Shown here: piece by piece, positions 1-8,486 of the stretch
Layout: every line of letters starts with the position of its first letter
How positions within the stretch are numbered: the first letter of the stretch is position 1
Virus record (IMG/VR): IMGVR_UViG_3300035698_016351
Coordinates: 1 to 30,062 of that record
DNA: 30,062 nucleotides
Origin: a virus
Reading direction: 5' to 3' (one strand)
Position numbers and translations under genes: made by a program
The notes under the pieces: model-generated
The model's database searches: none
What the model saw: the letters and a program-made list of their open reading frames with translations, nothing else
Told to the model about the DNA's origin: nothing

Positions 1-3000
1 CAAAGCCCAGAATTCGTGTTCTAAAGTCCCCTGCGGCAAAGCTGGTTACTTCCATCCCGTAATTGCCAACCGAGGAAAGGTATATCTTGCTAAACAGTGG
101 GGTCGCGTCAGTGGTAAGGTCCTGGTTGATGGTTGATGCAGCCTCTACGGTTAAATCGCCGCTCAGAGCCAAGGTGCGGTCGGCGTCCCCCGTCGTCACT
201 GTCAACGTGTGGTTGGCCGTCAGGTCACTCCCTGGTGCAATGATGAGGTAATGGCTGGCATTGGTGTCTGCGACTAGCAAGCCTGTGTTACCAAGCCGCA
301 CTCCAGTAAAGGTTGGGCTGGCGTCGGTGGTCAGGTCCTGGTTCACAATTGAAGCCGACTCGACCGTCAGGTTGCCAGTCATTGATAGAATTTGGTCCCC
401 GTCATTGACGAGAATGGACAACGTTTTGTTGTCCGTCAGGTCCTCGTTGACCTGTATTGTTAAGTAGTGGTCGCCGCCCGTGTCCCAAATGTGAAACGCG
501 GTGTTGCCCATCGCTCGCACGCCTGCAATATCCAGGTACTGAGCGTGATCGTCGTCGCTCAGGCCACCCAGGCTGCCGTGATCCGTCGCCACGGCAGAAG
601 TGCCGGAAATCTGCGAAGCTCTAAAATCGGTCACTGAAACGATTTTGGCTTGTTTGGTTCCGCCGTAAGCGCCAGTTTGCATGACCAATCGATACAGGAT
701 GATCATCTCTGGAGTTGGCAGGTCTCCGAGGGACAACACCTCATTTGTTGCGTCTTCTATGGCGGATGCAACGGAAGTATAGTCGCTCTGACCTTGAATC
801 ATTTTGACGGGATATTGCCAGTCGTTGGTAGCCACCAACGTGTAGGACATGAAGCGGTTGTTCGTGACCTCGGCCTGGGAGAATGTTCCATCTCCATCGT
901 CGAGGTTATAGGCCAAACGGCCAGAGCCGGTGGTCAAGTAGGGAAGTGTGCTGGCGGCGTCCTCTTTCCAAGTACCGTCTATATCGTCCCGATAGAGCAC
1001 GGGTACTTCCGCATCTCCACCGTTGAGTTGTTGTTCATATTGGTTGCCCGCCGAACCATCCGCTATCTCGACATCAAGGTCTTCATCGTACATTCCGCCG
1101 TCGGTAACTTCAAACGTAAGAGCTGCGTCACTGTCGTCGTCCTCAACATACCCGCTGAGAGTCAAGCCGTCTCGATATACTGCTCCACGAGTGTTGTGAA
1201 GATACTCGTGAGTTCGCCCGCTCATTTCGCAGCCATGACGCTCGTCTGCTACAAGTGGAGCCTCATTTGTGTTGGTATTCCAATACACAAGCGCGACTAT
1301 TGCCTTGTTGATGATTATGTCGTCCATTTGTGCATGGGACGGATCCAATATCTGGGACAAAGCGCCAGCATCGTAGTACACTGCGTGAAGACCATTCGTG
1401 TCAGCTATGATTATGTCATCACCGGACGAAATGACATACTTTATCCCCGCCTGCCAGACATCAAAGGATGTCACAGTCGGAGTAATGGTCAAAGTGCGTG
1501 TCCCTACAACCCAAGACAACACGGAGTCCGTGTGATTCGGGAATCCGCTTGGCTCATTACTCGCCGCTGTCATCTCGTTGATGTCGTGACCGTCTACGGT
1601 AGCATCAGTCGGCATTATGATGTCGCCAGCGGCGTTGATTTCGATATACTTTGTCTTATCAAAGCCCACGCCCAAGCGTAGCAATCTCTGCGTACCAGTC
1701 CCGCCCTTTACGCTTCTGAGAACGCTGAATATATCAGCTCCATCGTCAAATGATGCAATCTCCGTAGATTCAAAGTTTGCCGAGTCTGCTATGTAGTCTG
1801 TAAAAAAACATTCAAAAACGGAGCGGTTGACGCCCGATAGTGTTCCTTGCGGATTAAGAGCTGCATAAGAACCCCTGTCGTCCGCAAGTGCGCCAAAGAA
1901 GTGACTTGTGCCATCGCTCGTGGGCCTCAACAGATAGGGAGCCAAAATAGTGCCATCGCCAGTGACAGTTTTGCCCTCGGCCAGATTGACTTCTAGGAGA
2001 GTTATAGAGTCACCTGCTCCTACGGTAATATCTCCCCCCACGAACGTTGAGCGCATAGAGACTGTGGCTCCCGAAGCGGCTATAGTCACATCGTCCGTGA
2101 TGTTGCAGTCTTTGAATGTGACCGTGGCCGCGCCCGTGATACTGACCTTTCCAATGAACTTGCACTGGTTGAACAAAATCGTGCCCGTCCCAGATATTTC
2201 CAGAGCGGTGTCATCGGCTTCAACCTGAGATAATTCGCAGATAAAGTCCCCTGGACCTGATAAACTCAGAGCGGATCCGCTGGATTCGTTGGTCACGACT
2301 GTACCAATCATACTGAGGGTTGTGGTTTCACCAACTGGGCCAGCCAGCTTGAAACCGTAGACATCCCTACCGGTAGCAGCGCCGTCCAGACTCACCCCTG
2401 CCCAGGAAAAATGCTTGGCGTCGGTTGCGTCTGATGCGTCAATGCCAGTATATGCACCAGCTCCGCCCGCCAGTGCTCGCTCAAGTAAAATTTTGTTCAG
2501 TGAAAATGCCGTGTCCACGGTCAACAGGGGGCCAACGTCATCTGCGCCAGTGACGACAGCGCCGTTGCCACTGGTAAAATGCTCATCGAGCAAGCCCATT
2601 ACGTGCAGTTCATTTGTGGTCGGCGTGTCCAGGTTTTCAGCGTAGGCCCCAGTGAGAACCAAAACGCCCTGGCCCGCCGTCGCTGCGTTCATAGCCGCCT
2701 GGATTGTGTCGTAATTTCCGCCCGCCTCGGCCACTACCGCGCAGTTTTCCCACTCCACATAACCAGAACTGGCGGCGGCGCGTGAGCCTACATAGCGCAA
2801 GTCAACTATCCTTTGCTCATCGGGCCAATCCGTGATAGTGGTATCCCCAGATTTGAGCCAGACTGCCGCGATGCGAAAATCAGACGGGTCGGGGGATGCA
2901 GGAATATCAGCGATGGTGATAAGTCCCGCTGATGTGCCGTTTGTGAGAACTGGGACGCCCGTAGCGTCCATTGTGATCAACACCCACCGCATCCCCGACA

Positions 3001-3550
3001 CGGGCACGCTGGCGGTCAAGTCCGTGGCTCCCTCGATGTCGCTGCCGTCCCATTCGTAGAGAGTGGTCCCGATCTCGTAAATTCCCCTATCTATCTCGAT
3101 GTACAGAGACGCGGGCGATGCAGCCGATGGGCGACACCCGCGTACTTGGCGCATGTCAAGGTAGGGGATGTCGAAACCGAATTCATTACCCCATTCGTGC
3201 TGGGGCGCGTGCTTGACCGCCAGCGTGGGGTTGTCATCATCGGGCATGTAAATGGCCCCGCGCTCTGAGAGCACCTGGAACAAACCAGGCTGCGCCGGGT
3301 CATAGCCGACAATGACGGCCAACCCGTTGATGTGGGGAGTGCGCGTGTTCCATACCTTGCTCGGAACCTGGTCGTCCGAACCTATCCGCACGTAGCAGTA
3401 ACGGTGCTGATCTGTTACGGTCGCCGAGCCAGTGGTGTTGCTGCGCCCCAAAATGCCAGGATAGCGCAACTGCGTCGGCTCGCGGGCGTCGAGCAGCGAC
3501 TGGAACTTTCCCCTAACTTTGTCTCTGAGGTCCCTCAAGTTATCAGTCAT
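1..3550 (-). CDS. Long tail fibre / receptor-binding protein, partial (runs off left edge)
   Basis: An open frame begins at an ATG at 3550, 2 nt after the stop of the hub gene, and stays open for about 1183 codons to the left edge, so its C-terminus is missing. I translated it codon by codon from about 1830 to the left edge and read the rest more quickly, seeing no stop. The protein is rich in G, T, D, S and A, as expected for beta-structured fibres. Around residue 990 (about nt 560-600) there is a DHGSLGGLSDDDHAQYL segment, a motif common in tail-fibre collars and shafts. It is followed by two tandem repeats of about 72 residues. The N-terminus (MTDNLRDLRDKVRG) is probably the tail-attachment end. 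Position directly after the hub gene, at the end of the tail module, fits a fibre. The receptor cannot be deduced. Confidence 0.85.
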   Translation of the reverse strand, partial: MTDNLRDLRDKVRGKFQSLLDAREPTQLRYPGILGRSNTTGSATVTDQHRYCYVRIGSDDQVPSKVWNTRTPHINGLAVIVGYDPAQPGLFQVLSERGAIYMPDDDNPTLAVKHAPQHEWGNEFGFDIPYLDMRQVRGCRPSAASPASLYIEIDRGIYEIGTTLYEWDGSDIEGATDLTASVPVSGMRWVLITMDATGVPVLTNGTSAGLITIADIPASPDPSDFRIAAVWLKSGDTTITDWPDEQRIVDLRYVGSRAAASSGYVEWENCAVVAEAGGNYDTIQAAMNAATAGQGVLVLTGAYAENLDTPTTNELHVMGLLDEHFTSGNGAVVTGADDVGPLLTVDTAFSLNKILLERALAGGAGAYTGIDASDATDAKHFSWAGVSLDGAATGRDVYGFKLAGPVGETTTLSMIGTVVTNESSGSALSLSGPGDFICELSQVEADDTALEISGTGTILFNQCKFIGKVSITGAATVTFKDCNITDDVTIAASGATVSMRSTFVGGDITVGAGDSITLLEVNLAEGKTVTGDGTILAPYLLRPTSDGTSHFFGALADDRGSYAALNPQGTLSGVNRSVFECFFTDYIADSANFESTEIASFDDGADIFSVLRSVKGGTGTQRLLRLGVGFDKTKYIEINAAGDIIMPTDATVDGHDINEMTAASNEPSGFPNHTDSVLSWVVGTRTLTITPTVTSFDVWQAGIKYVISSGDDIIIADTNGLHAVYYDAGALSQILDPSHAQMDDIIINKAIVALVYWNTNTNEAPLVADERHGCEMSGRTHEYLHNTRGAVYRDGLTLSGYVEDDDSDAALTFEVTDGGMYDEDLDVEIADGSAGNQYEQQLNGGDAEVPVLYRDDIDGTWKEDAASTLPYLTTGSGRLAYNLDDGDGTFSQAEVTNNRFMSYTLVATNDWQYPVKMIQGQSDYTSVASAIEDATNEVLSLGDLPTPEMIILYRLVMQTGAYGGTKQAKIVSVTDFRASQISGTSAVATDHGSLGGLSDDDHAQYLDIAGVRAMGNTAFHIWDTGGDHYLTIQVNEDLTDNKTLSILVNDGDQILSMTGNLTVESASIVNQDLTTDASPTFTGVRLGNTGLLVADTNASHYLIIAPGSDLTANHTLTVTTGDADRTLALSGDLTVEAASTINQDLTTDATPLFSKIYLSSVGNYGMEVTSFAAGDFRTRILGF
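42..473 (-). repeat. Two tandem 72-residue repeats in the tail fibre
   Basis: Copy 1 (about 473-258) begins DHYLTI and copy 2 (about 257-42) begins SHYLII. Both continue with a DLT...TL...GD...L...GdLTVE.AS..NQDLTTDA.P.F pattern. The copies differ at many residues, so they are old protein-level repeats, probably stacked beta units of the fibre shaft. More copies may lie beyond the left edge. Confidence 0.8.
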
Positions 3551-3552
3551 TC

Positions 3553-6500
3553 CTATGAACCTCGCACAAACTGAAAGCCGTTCTGGGCAATCTGCCCTAT
3601 GTCGTAAGGAACCGAATCGGTAAAGGGACTTTGCGGAGTGCTACCCGACTTGACTTGTGGTGTGTCTGCCAGTCCGTCCATTGTATAAATGGAGTGGTAG
3701 GTTGCGTCGGGCGCATCCCCCAAGTTTGTCACCACGAACCCTATCATATCGTCATCAGAACCGTTGACGACGGGGGCCAATCCAACTATTTTGGCGGATC
3801 CCATTTGGGTGTCCAGGTTGGCACTCAAAGAGTAAGTTGACCAGTTGTCATCGGTTTGGGCTATTCTCTGGTACGTGCTACCCCCGAACCGAGTGTAACA
3901 TCTCATAAAGAGGGCATCGGTCCACGAACCCCACATGGAGTTCCACCTGTGATCTGTGGCGGGTGTGTCGTATCCCCAAAGACCATCGCTTTCCAGATTG
4001 ACCACGGCGGCATCGTTTCCGTCAGCGGACGAGTAGGTGCAAATGTATTTTCCGTGTTCGTTGGAGTATGCCTTTAGCCCGTCGCCAGCGGGGTGTACAA
4101 ACATCGGTGGAGCGTACCCCGTGAACCAAATGTCGTCCGAGAGATACCACGGCCCCGCTCCATCACTTGGACCATACCATAATGAGGCGCGAGATAGATG
4201 TGTTTGGTTGGACGCCCAGCAAATCGCCCCCAGGCCCCCGACCATGCCCGCGAAGGACAAAACATCATCCTTCTCATCGGGGTGATCTTGCGCGATAGGC
4301 CCTGTCCAGGAGCTGGCCCAGTCGTCGCTGTAATAAAAATAGTGCATCTCTCCCGTGCCCGGTCCTGAACTGTCGTAGGCGTAAACCCAAATGCGCCCGG
4401 TGGTATAGTCCACGCCCATGCTTGTGATAACGACGTTGCCCGACAAATCCCCCTGAACCGTGGCGTTGGACAGAGCCCGGGACCAATTAGCCGAAACATC
4501 CGTGTCTCTGATATAAATTTGCTTGTCTGTATCGAGACGGCAAACCTGCTGCTTGGCCCCAGATATGCCAGAGTTTATCCCGAAATGGGTAACATCTAGC
4601 GTTGGCAGACTGCCGTTGACTGCCGTCCAAACCGGTTGGTCTGAGTTATCTGGGTCAAAGTCTCCCACACCGTAGAACACGCCCTTTGTCTGCCCCACCA
4701 CAAACGCCTGAGTAGGCCAGGTGGCCTCAATAGTTGGCAACGGGGGCCAATCTGTCCCTGGGACATCGGGGTCGGGAACGTCGGGCGGGTCGGGGGGAAT
4801 GTCGCCGTCAGCCGACGCCGCTTCAACGGTTGTGCTCTCGGCCTGGACGTCCGTCAGCATTGCGCCGGTCTCTGGACTGTAGGTCATAGACACCGATCGG
4901 GGGACGAGCGTCAATGTCTCGCTCAGGCCGCGCACAGTATCCCCACTGCTAATCGCCAGGCTCAAATACTGGTGAGGGCAAATATCCACCATCCGCTGGT
5001 GAGATGCGAACGGCAGGGTTACGTTGGGATAGAGGTTGTTACGCCAGCCCAGGACGAGGGCGGCCAGCGTGTTGGACTGGGCCTGGCTACTCAAGGCCAG
5101 ACGCTCCATTCGGTCAATGCTAGCTCCCAACCATTTAGGAATGTGGCCGGGGGAGAGGGAAAATAGGGGCGCGCCGGCCCCCACTGCAAAAGCGATACCA
5201 GACAAATCAACTGAGCCGGTCGTGGGAACCGTGCGCCGTTCCAACGCAAACGGGCGCACCAGGTCAGCCGTGGTCAGCGTCATCACCGTGGGGATGCTCC
5301 CCCGGTCGCCAGTTGGAATTACCTGTGGCTCTATCTCAATAAAGAGCCTCCCGAACCGGTCAGCGCAGGGATTAGCCAGGATGATGGCCTGAGCCTCGCT
5401 GGTGATTTGGTCCCAGAGCGTCCCTGGAGCAGCGTTAAACAATGCTATGCCCCGCGTGTCCGCCGTGAGGTACAAGTCCATTATCCGGGTGAGAGTGGAG
5501 CGCCAGTGCGCAAAGTGCCAAAGGCCCTTCCTCAGCGTCAAGGTTTGCATGTCCGTCCAGACGGCGGGCGTCGAGGTTGTGTCCTCAAGCCCGGACGGGA
5601 AGCCATTGATTTGCCCCAGCCAATACTGAGGGCCTTGAATCTCGAATGAGCAAGAGCCAGTCTCCATGTCCCAGGTGATGGACTCATTGCCTACCCACCC
5701 GACAAAGAGAACGTTCTCCCGGTCTGCGATGGGGCCTATTGAAGTGCTGGTCGAGCCGTAATTGTCCAGGGTGAACAATGCCACGAGGCTATACTGGCGG
5801 ATCTCGGTCAGGGCGGCCTCGTCATACATCGTCACCCGCGCCATCCACCCGCCATTGTCCCAGGCCCCGCCCAGTTCGTCCAGGGTGAGTTGGGTGTAGG
5901 GCATAGAGGCAGTGGTGAACACCATCACGTAGCGGTAGCCCGTAAAGGTTGCCCCCAGGGAAGTTGTGACCTCACACTCCACCCGGTAGGTCCCCGCCGC
6001 GTTGTACGTGATGGTGGGAGTGGCCGTCGCCAGCCCGCTCGTGGCCGATGCTCCCGGGGCCAGCCAGGCGTAAGCCGTGATTGTCCCAGCGATGGCGTAA
6101 GAATCGCCAGCGTCCCACTCTGTATCCACCGTGGCCCCGGTCAACCAGACGGGAACCAGGGAAGGCCCCAGAACTGGAACGGGATCGGGGACCGCGTGCT
6201 GGTCGGAGTAGGCCACGTCTCGGTCCATAAAGACAACCTGGCTGCCGTCAATGTACAAGTGACGGGCAATCAAGGGAAACTCATCCACCACGGTGAGATA
6301 ATCATCGTCGGACCACTCCACCTCGGAGATTTCGCCTACTAACATCGTCGTGGGGGTCCCTGAGAGGTTTCCCCGTAGGCGGACCATTCCCTTGTCGAAT
6401 GCCCCCGCGCTCGACCCGACGTAAACCAGCATGTCCTTGATGGCCGTGGTGTACCCACCGACAAAGGCCGCACCGTCAATGGTGAGCGTGTACACCTGGT

Positions 6501-6633
6501 CGTCAGTGGCGGGGTCGCCGTTCACCCGCGCCGTCATCACCGTGGCAGGCGAAAGCACAGCCATGTAGACCTTGCTCCACTGGTTTTCGCTTCTGATATG
6601 CGCCAACTCCGGCGATGTCATTGCACGGGCCAT
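3553..6633 (-). CDS. Tail hub / tip protein with PKD-like and propeller-like domains
   Basis: A 1026-residue protein lying between the Dit-like gene and the tail fibre, the usual place of the siphovirus hub or tail-associated protein. Residues about 1-145 and 240-600 are beta-rich and resemble baseplate hub proteins in general character. Residues about 150-240 look like a PKD/Ig-like domain (ITYNAAGTYRVECEVTTS). A Pro/Asp linker at about 607-640 leads into a C-terminal part (640-1026) with repeated W/Y-rich strands such as YYSDDWASSWTGP and TDDNWSTYS, which suggests a sialidase-like beta-propeller that may bind host surface sugars. The ATG is 14 nt downstream of a palindrome. The stop is 2 nt from the fibre start. 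Hub identity rests mainly on position and length. Confidence 0.7.
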   Translation of the reverse strand: MARAMTSPELAHIRSENQWSKVYMAVLSPATVMTARVNGDPATDDQVYTLTIDGAAFVGGYTTAIKDMLVYVGSSAGAFDKGMVRLRGNLSGTPTTMLVGEISEVEWSDDDYLTVVDEFPLIARHLYIDGSQVVFMDRDVAYSDQHAVPDPVPVLGPSLVPVWLTGATVDTEWDAGDSYAIAGTITAYAWLAPGASATSGLATATPTITYNAAGTYRVECEVTTSLGATFTGYRYVMVFTTASMPYTQLTLDELGGAWDNGGWMARVTMYDEAALTEIRQYSLVALFTLDNYGSTSTSIGPIADRENVLFVGWVGNESITWDMETGSCSFEIQGPQYWLGQINGFPSGLEDTTSTPAVWTDMQTLTLRKGLWHFAHWRSTLTRIMDLYLTADTRGIALFNAAPGTLWDQITSEAQAIILANPCADRFGRLFIEIEPQVIPTGDRGSIPTVMTLTTADLVRPFALERRTVPTTGSVDLSGIAFAVGAGAPLFSLSPGHIPKWLGASIDRMERLALSSQAQSNTLAALVLGWRNNLYPNVTLPFASHQRMVDICPHQYLSLAISSGDTVRGLSETLTLVPRSVSMTYSPETGAMLTDVQAESTTVEAASADGDIPPDPPDVPDPDVPGTDWPPLPTIEATWPTQAFVVGQTKGVFYGVGDFDPDNSDQPVWTAVNGSLPTLDVTHFGINSGISGAKQQVCRLDTDKQIYIRDTDVSANWSRALSNATVQGDLSGNVVITSMGVDYTTGRIWVYAYDSSGPGTGEMHYFYYSDDWASSWTGPIAQDHPDEKDDVLSFAGMVGGLGAICWASNQTHLSRASLWYGPSDGAGPWYLSDDIWFTGYAPPMFVHPAGDGLKAYSNEHGKYICTYSSADGNDAAVVNLESDGLWGYDTPATDHRWNSMWGSWTDALFMRCYTRFGGSTYQRIAQTDDNWSTYSLSANLDTQMGSAKIVGLAPVVNGSDDDMIGFVVTNLGDAPDATYHSIYTMDGLADTPQVKSGSTPQSPFTDSVPYDIGQIAQNGFQFVRGS

Positions 6634-6647
6634 TTGTTAGCCTCGGT

Positions 6648-6662
6648 GTACCCCAGGGGTAC
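6648..6662. repeat. Junction palindrome, T-centred on minus strand
   Basis: A perfect GTACCCC-W-GGGGTAC element. It lies 3 nt after the stop of the 120-residue SPxFKR gene and 14 nt before the hub ATG. Confidence 0.95.
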
Positions 6663-6665
6663 GTT

Positions 6666-7028
6666 TTAGCGTGGATTAAATCCCCACTTCTTTTCTATAT
6701 CGCGGGCTTGTTTTTGCAACTGTGTACTGTCCTTCCCTGCCGAACGATTGCGGGCAACTTGGTCTGCTATACCCTTCCATTTACCAACATCGTTTTTTAT
6801 CTCTTTCCCCAAAGCGAGAGCCGCTGCATTAGACGCCCCCTGATCTTTTGCCGTTTGTGCCACAAAGAAATGATTGATCTTTCCAAGTGTGTTTACTCGA
6901 CCGAGTTTGGATTGCGCAGAAATAGCATCAGCTACTATTTTGCGCTTGTTAAAAGGGCCAGCTTCCATCATCCGCCTGACCTCGACTTCCGCTGCCCGCT
7001 TGAACTCTGGTGAAATTTGTCCCTTCAT
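6666..7028 (-). CDS. SPxFKR-head small protein, copy A
   Basis: A 120-residue basic, helical protein of unknown function. The head MKGQISPEFKRAAEVEVRRM is shared with six other proteins here. The body (residues 22-120, with KKWGFNPR at the end) resembles none of the others. The start is set by AGGAG 8 nt upstream of the ATG, directly after the palindrome at 7041. About 86 nt covering the palindrome, ribosome site and head are nearly identical to copy D (11649), with two differences seen by eye, so one head was recently copied from the other. It is inserted between the Dit-like gene and the hub gene. No catalytic motif, signal peptide or membrane segment is seen. Confidence 0.8.
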   Translation of the reverse strand: MKGQISPEFKRAAEVEVRRMMEAGPFNKRKIVADAISAQSKLGRVNTLGKINHFFVAQTAKDQGASNAAALALGKEIKNDVGKWKGIADQVARNRSAGKDSTQLQKQARDIEKKWGFNPR

Positions 7029-7040
7029 CGTTTTGCTCCT

Positions 7041-7055
7041 GTACCCCTGGGGTAC
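7041..7055. repeat. Junction palindrome, A-centred on minus strand
   Basis: A perfect copy, 2 nt after the stop of the Dit-like gene and 12 nt before the copy A ATG. With its flanks it reads TGTACCCC-A-GGGGTACA on the minus strand. In RNA this could form a 7-bp stem with a CAG triloop. In DNA it is an ideal site for a dimeric protein. The AGGAG ribosome site starts right after it. Confidence 0.95.
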
Positions 7056-7057
7056 AC

Positions 7058-7447
7058 TTATGGTGTAAAAGTCTCTAGCGCCCTGAACTCAACCGTGAAG
7101 TTGAGAATGCGCCCGTTTCTTTGTTCCTCTGGACCGTCCGGCCACACCATCTTCCCGGTGAGGTATTCATAGGTCGGATAGGTCCCCGTGAGTGTCTTGG
7201 TGCGAATGTACACCGTGGCGCTCTTGCCCGCGCAAAACGCCCTCAACTGGGTGCGCTGTGGGAAGGTGAGATAGTCCCATGACCAGGTGACGACCTTCCA
7301 TCCCGCGCCCCTGACGCCCCCATCAGCAGTTTCTATGGGGTTGGTATACTCGTTCCACGTTGAGCGCGGCGGCTGCAAGGGGGTCCCCAAACTTTCTACA
7401 TTCGTCGTGCTGCTCGTGGTCCCTATCTGGTAGCTTTGGAGTGTCAT
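7058..7447 (-). CDS. Distal tail (Dit-like) / minor tail protein
   Basis: A 129-residue beta-rich protein encoded after the tape measure and before the hub, the standard place of the distal tail protein. It contains STWNEYTNPIETADGG and WKVVTWSWDYLTFPQRTQL, the pattern of a small tail protein that describes a measured surface, and ends in NFTVEFRALETF. It is much shorter than full Dit proteins (about 250 residues) and matches only an N-terminal Dit core. It could instead be a minor tail protein joining tube to hub. The ATG at 7447 is 12 nt after a decayed palindrome. Confidence 0.5.
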   Translation of the reverse strand: MTLQSYQIGTTSSTTNVESLGTPLQPPRSTWNEYTNPIETADGGVRGAGWKVVTWSWDYLTFPQRTQLRAFCAGKSATVYIRTKTLTGTYPTYEYLTGKMVWPDGPEEQRNGRILNFTVEFRALETFTP

Positions 7448-7459
7448 TTGCCTGGCCCT

Positions 7460-7474
7460 GTACCTCTAGCGTGC
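7460..7474. repeat. Decayed junction palindrome
   Basis: The plus strand reads GTACCTCTAGCGTGC, which matches the palindrome at 11 of 15 positions. It sits in the expected place, 8 nt after one stop and 12 nt before the next ATG, so it is probably a degraded copy rather than chance. Confidence 0.45.
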
Positions 7475-7482
7475 GTTGATGG

Positions 7483-8115
7483 TCAGTCTAACGGAATCGG
7501 CCTGTTCATGCCCTGTGCGCGCAAGCCAGACCCGAACTCTATTTTTTCGTATTTCCCGTTTTGCTTGGAGGCCCATTCGGTCAATACATCCAGCCCCCAT
7601 CTGATACGGCTAACGGTCGGTGGGTGTTGCCAGTTCGTTTTCTGTATGACAATGCCGGGGAACCCTGAGTTCAAGCCAACGAGCGTCCAGTGTTGATCTC
7701 GGTCAAGAATCAAGTCGGCTTTCAGCACAGCTTCTTTAGCACTCTCTCTGTGTAATCTTACCAGTCGTCCGACTTCGGCTTCCACTGCCCTTTTGAACTG
7801 GGGTGAAATTTGTCTTTTCATTCTCTGAGCCTCCATAGAAGAATATCTGCGCTTGGCCCGGTCTCGCGTTGCGCGATCAAAAGCACCATAGAGAAGCGGC
7901 CAATGCAACAAGGCTGACTTTATGTGCCCCCTTTTGATACGCTTTTTCATATCACTCAATTCAGATAAAGCGTCTTGTTTTTTCCACCGCTTTGCTACAA
8001 CCTCTATTGGCACTAGCAATCGCAACGCCTTGTCGGGGTCGTAGTTTAGGGCGGACTGCGCTGCACTCAGGTCCATCGTGGCCCCCATCATCTCTTGCCA
8101 TTCAGTCTTGGGCAT
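7483..8115 (-). CDS. Two-part protein: unknown N-domain fused to SPxFKR-head module, copy B
   Basis: A 210-residue open frame of unknown function. Residues 1-98 form a basic helical domain (MPKTEWQEMMGATMDLSAAQ...). At residue 99 (nt 7821) the shared head MKRQISPQFKRAVEAEVGRL begins, followed by a distinct body containing WTLVGLNSGFPGIVIQK and WGLDVLTEWASKQNGK. Both possible starts have good ribosome sites: GGGAG before 8115, and GGAGG 8 nt before the ATG at 7821. Either two nested proteins (210 and 112 residues) are made, or two once-separate genes were fused by loss of a stop codon. A near-perfect palindrome precedes the outer start. Confidence 0.75.
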   Translation of the reverse strand: MPKTEWQEMMGATMDLSAAQSALNYDPDKALRLLVPIEVVAKRWKKQDALSELSDMKKRIKRGHIKSALLHWPLLYGAFDRATRDRAKRRYSSMEAQRMKRQISPQFKRAVEAEVGRLVRLHRESAKEAVLKADLILDRDQHWTLVGLNSGFPGIVIQKTNWQHPPTVSRIRWGLDVLTEWASKQNGKYEKIEFGSGLRAQGMNRPIPLD

Positions 8116-8129
8116 CGTCTTAACTCCCT

Positions 8130-8144
8130 GTACCCCTGGGGCAC
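8130..8144. repeat. Junction palindrome with one mismatch
   Basis: GTACCCCTGGGGCAC on the plus strand. The single change gives a G-U pair in the minus-strand RNA hairpin but breaks the DNA symmetry. It lies 3 nt after the stop of copy C and 14 nt before the ATG at 8115. Confidence 0.85.
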
Positions 8145-8147
8145 AAT

Positions 8148-8477
8148 TTACAAACGGATGGCTTTATTTAGGGATGAAACCACTTCTCCCATTGCCTTCC
8201 GCGTCTTTTTCAGCTCGCGTATGATAGCAAAGAGTCGTTGTTGTTGCGATTCGTCTAATTGACTCGTCATACGTCTGCCTACATTATCGTAGCCTTGCGC
8301 AAGTGTATCTATACTCTTAAAAAGACTCTGAGGTTGTCCTTCTAATTGAGCTAGTCGCTGGTCGAGATTTCTTGTTACAGTGCCGGCCAATCCCCCTTGA
8401 CCAAAAACCGGGCGCTCCTCTCGTAGCCTTTTTAGTTCTGCTTCTACTGCCCGCTTGAACTTCGGCGATGCTTTCAT
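8148..8477 (-). CDS. SPxFKR-head small protein, copy C
   Basis: A 109-residue basic, mostly helical protein of unknown function. Its head MKASPKFKRAVEAELKRLRE lacks the three residues before SP found in copies A, D and E, and is closest to copy G. The body (GGLAGTVTRNLDQRLAQLEG, then SQQQRLFAIIRELKKTRKAM) looks like a coiled coil. GAGGTG lies just upstream of the ATG. No palindrome precedes it: the tape-measure stop is only 9 nt away. Position right after the tape measure could suggest a tail-tip or ejected protein, but nothing in the sequence proves this. Confidence 0.75.
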   Translation of the reverse strand: MKASPKFKRAVEAELKRLREERPVFGQGGLAGTVTRNLDQRLAQLEGQPQSLFKSIDTLAQGYDNVGRRMTSQLDESQQQRLFAIIRELKKTRKAMGEVVSSLNKAIRL

Positions 8478-8486
8478 GTTTCACCT

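Noticed and set aside
650-1681. Plus-strand open frame of 343 codons
   Set aside because: It lies opposite the tail fibre gene, whose minus-strand frame is open throughout and has fibre motifs. The plus product has no recognisable features or ribosome site.
3091-3312. Minus-strand 73-codon frame
   Set aside because: It overlaps the tail fibre gene in another frame and has no ribosome site.
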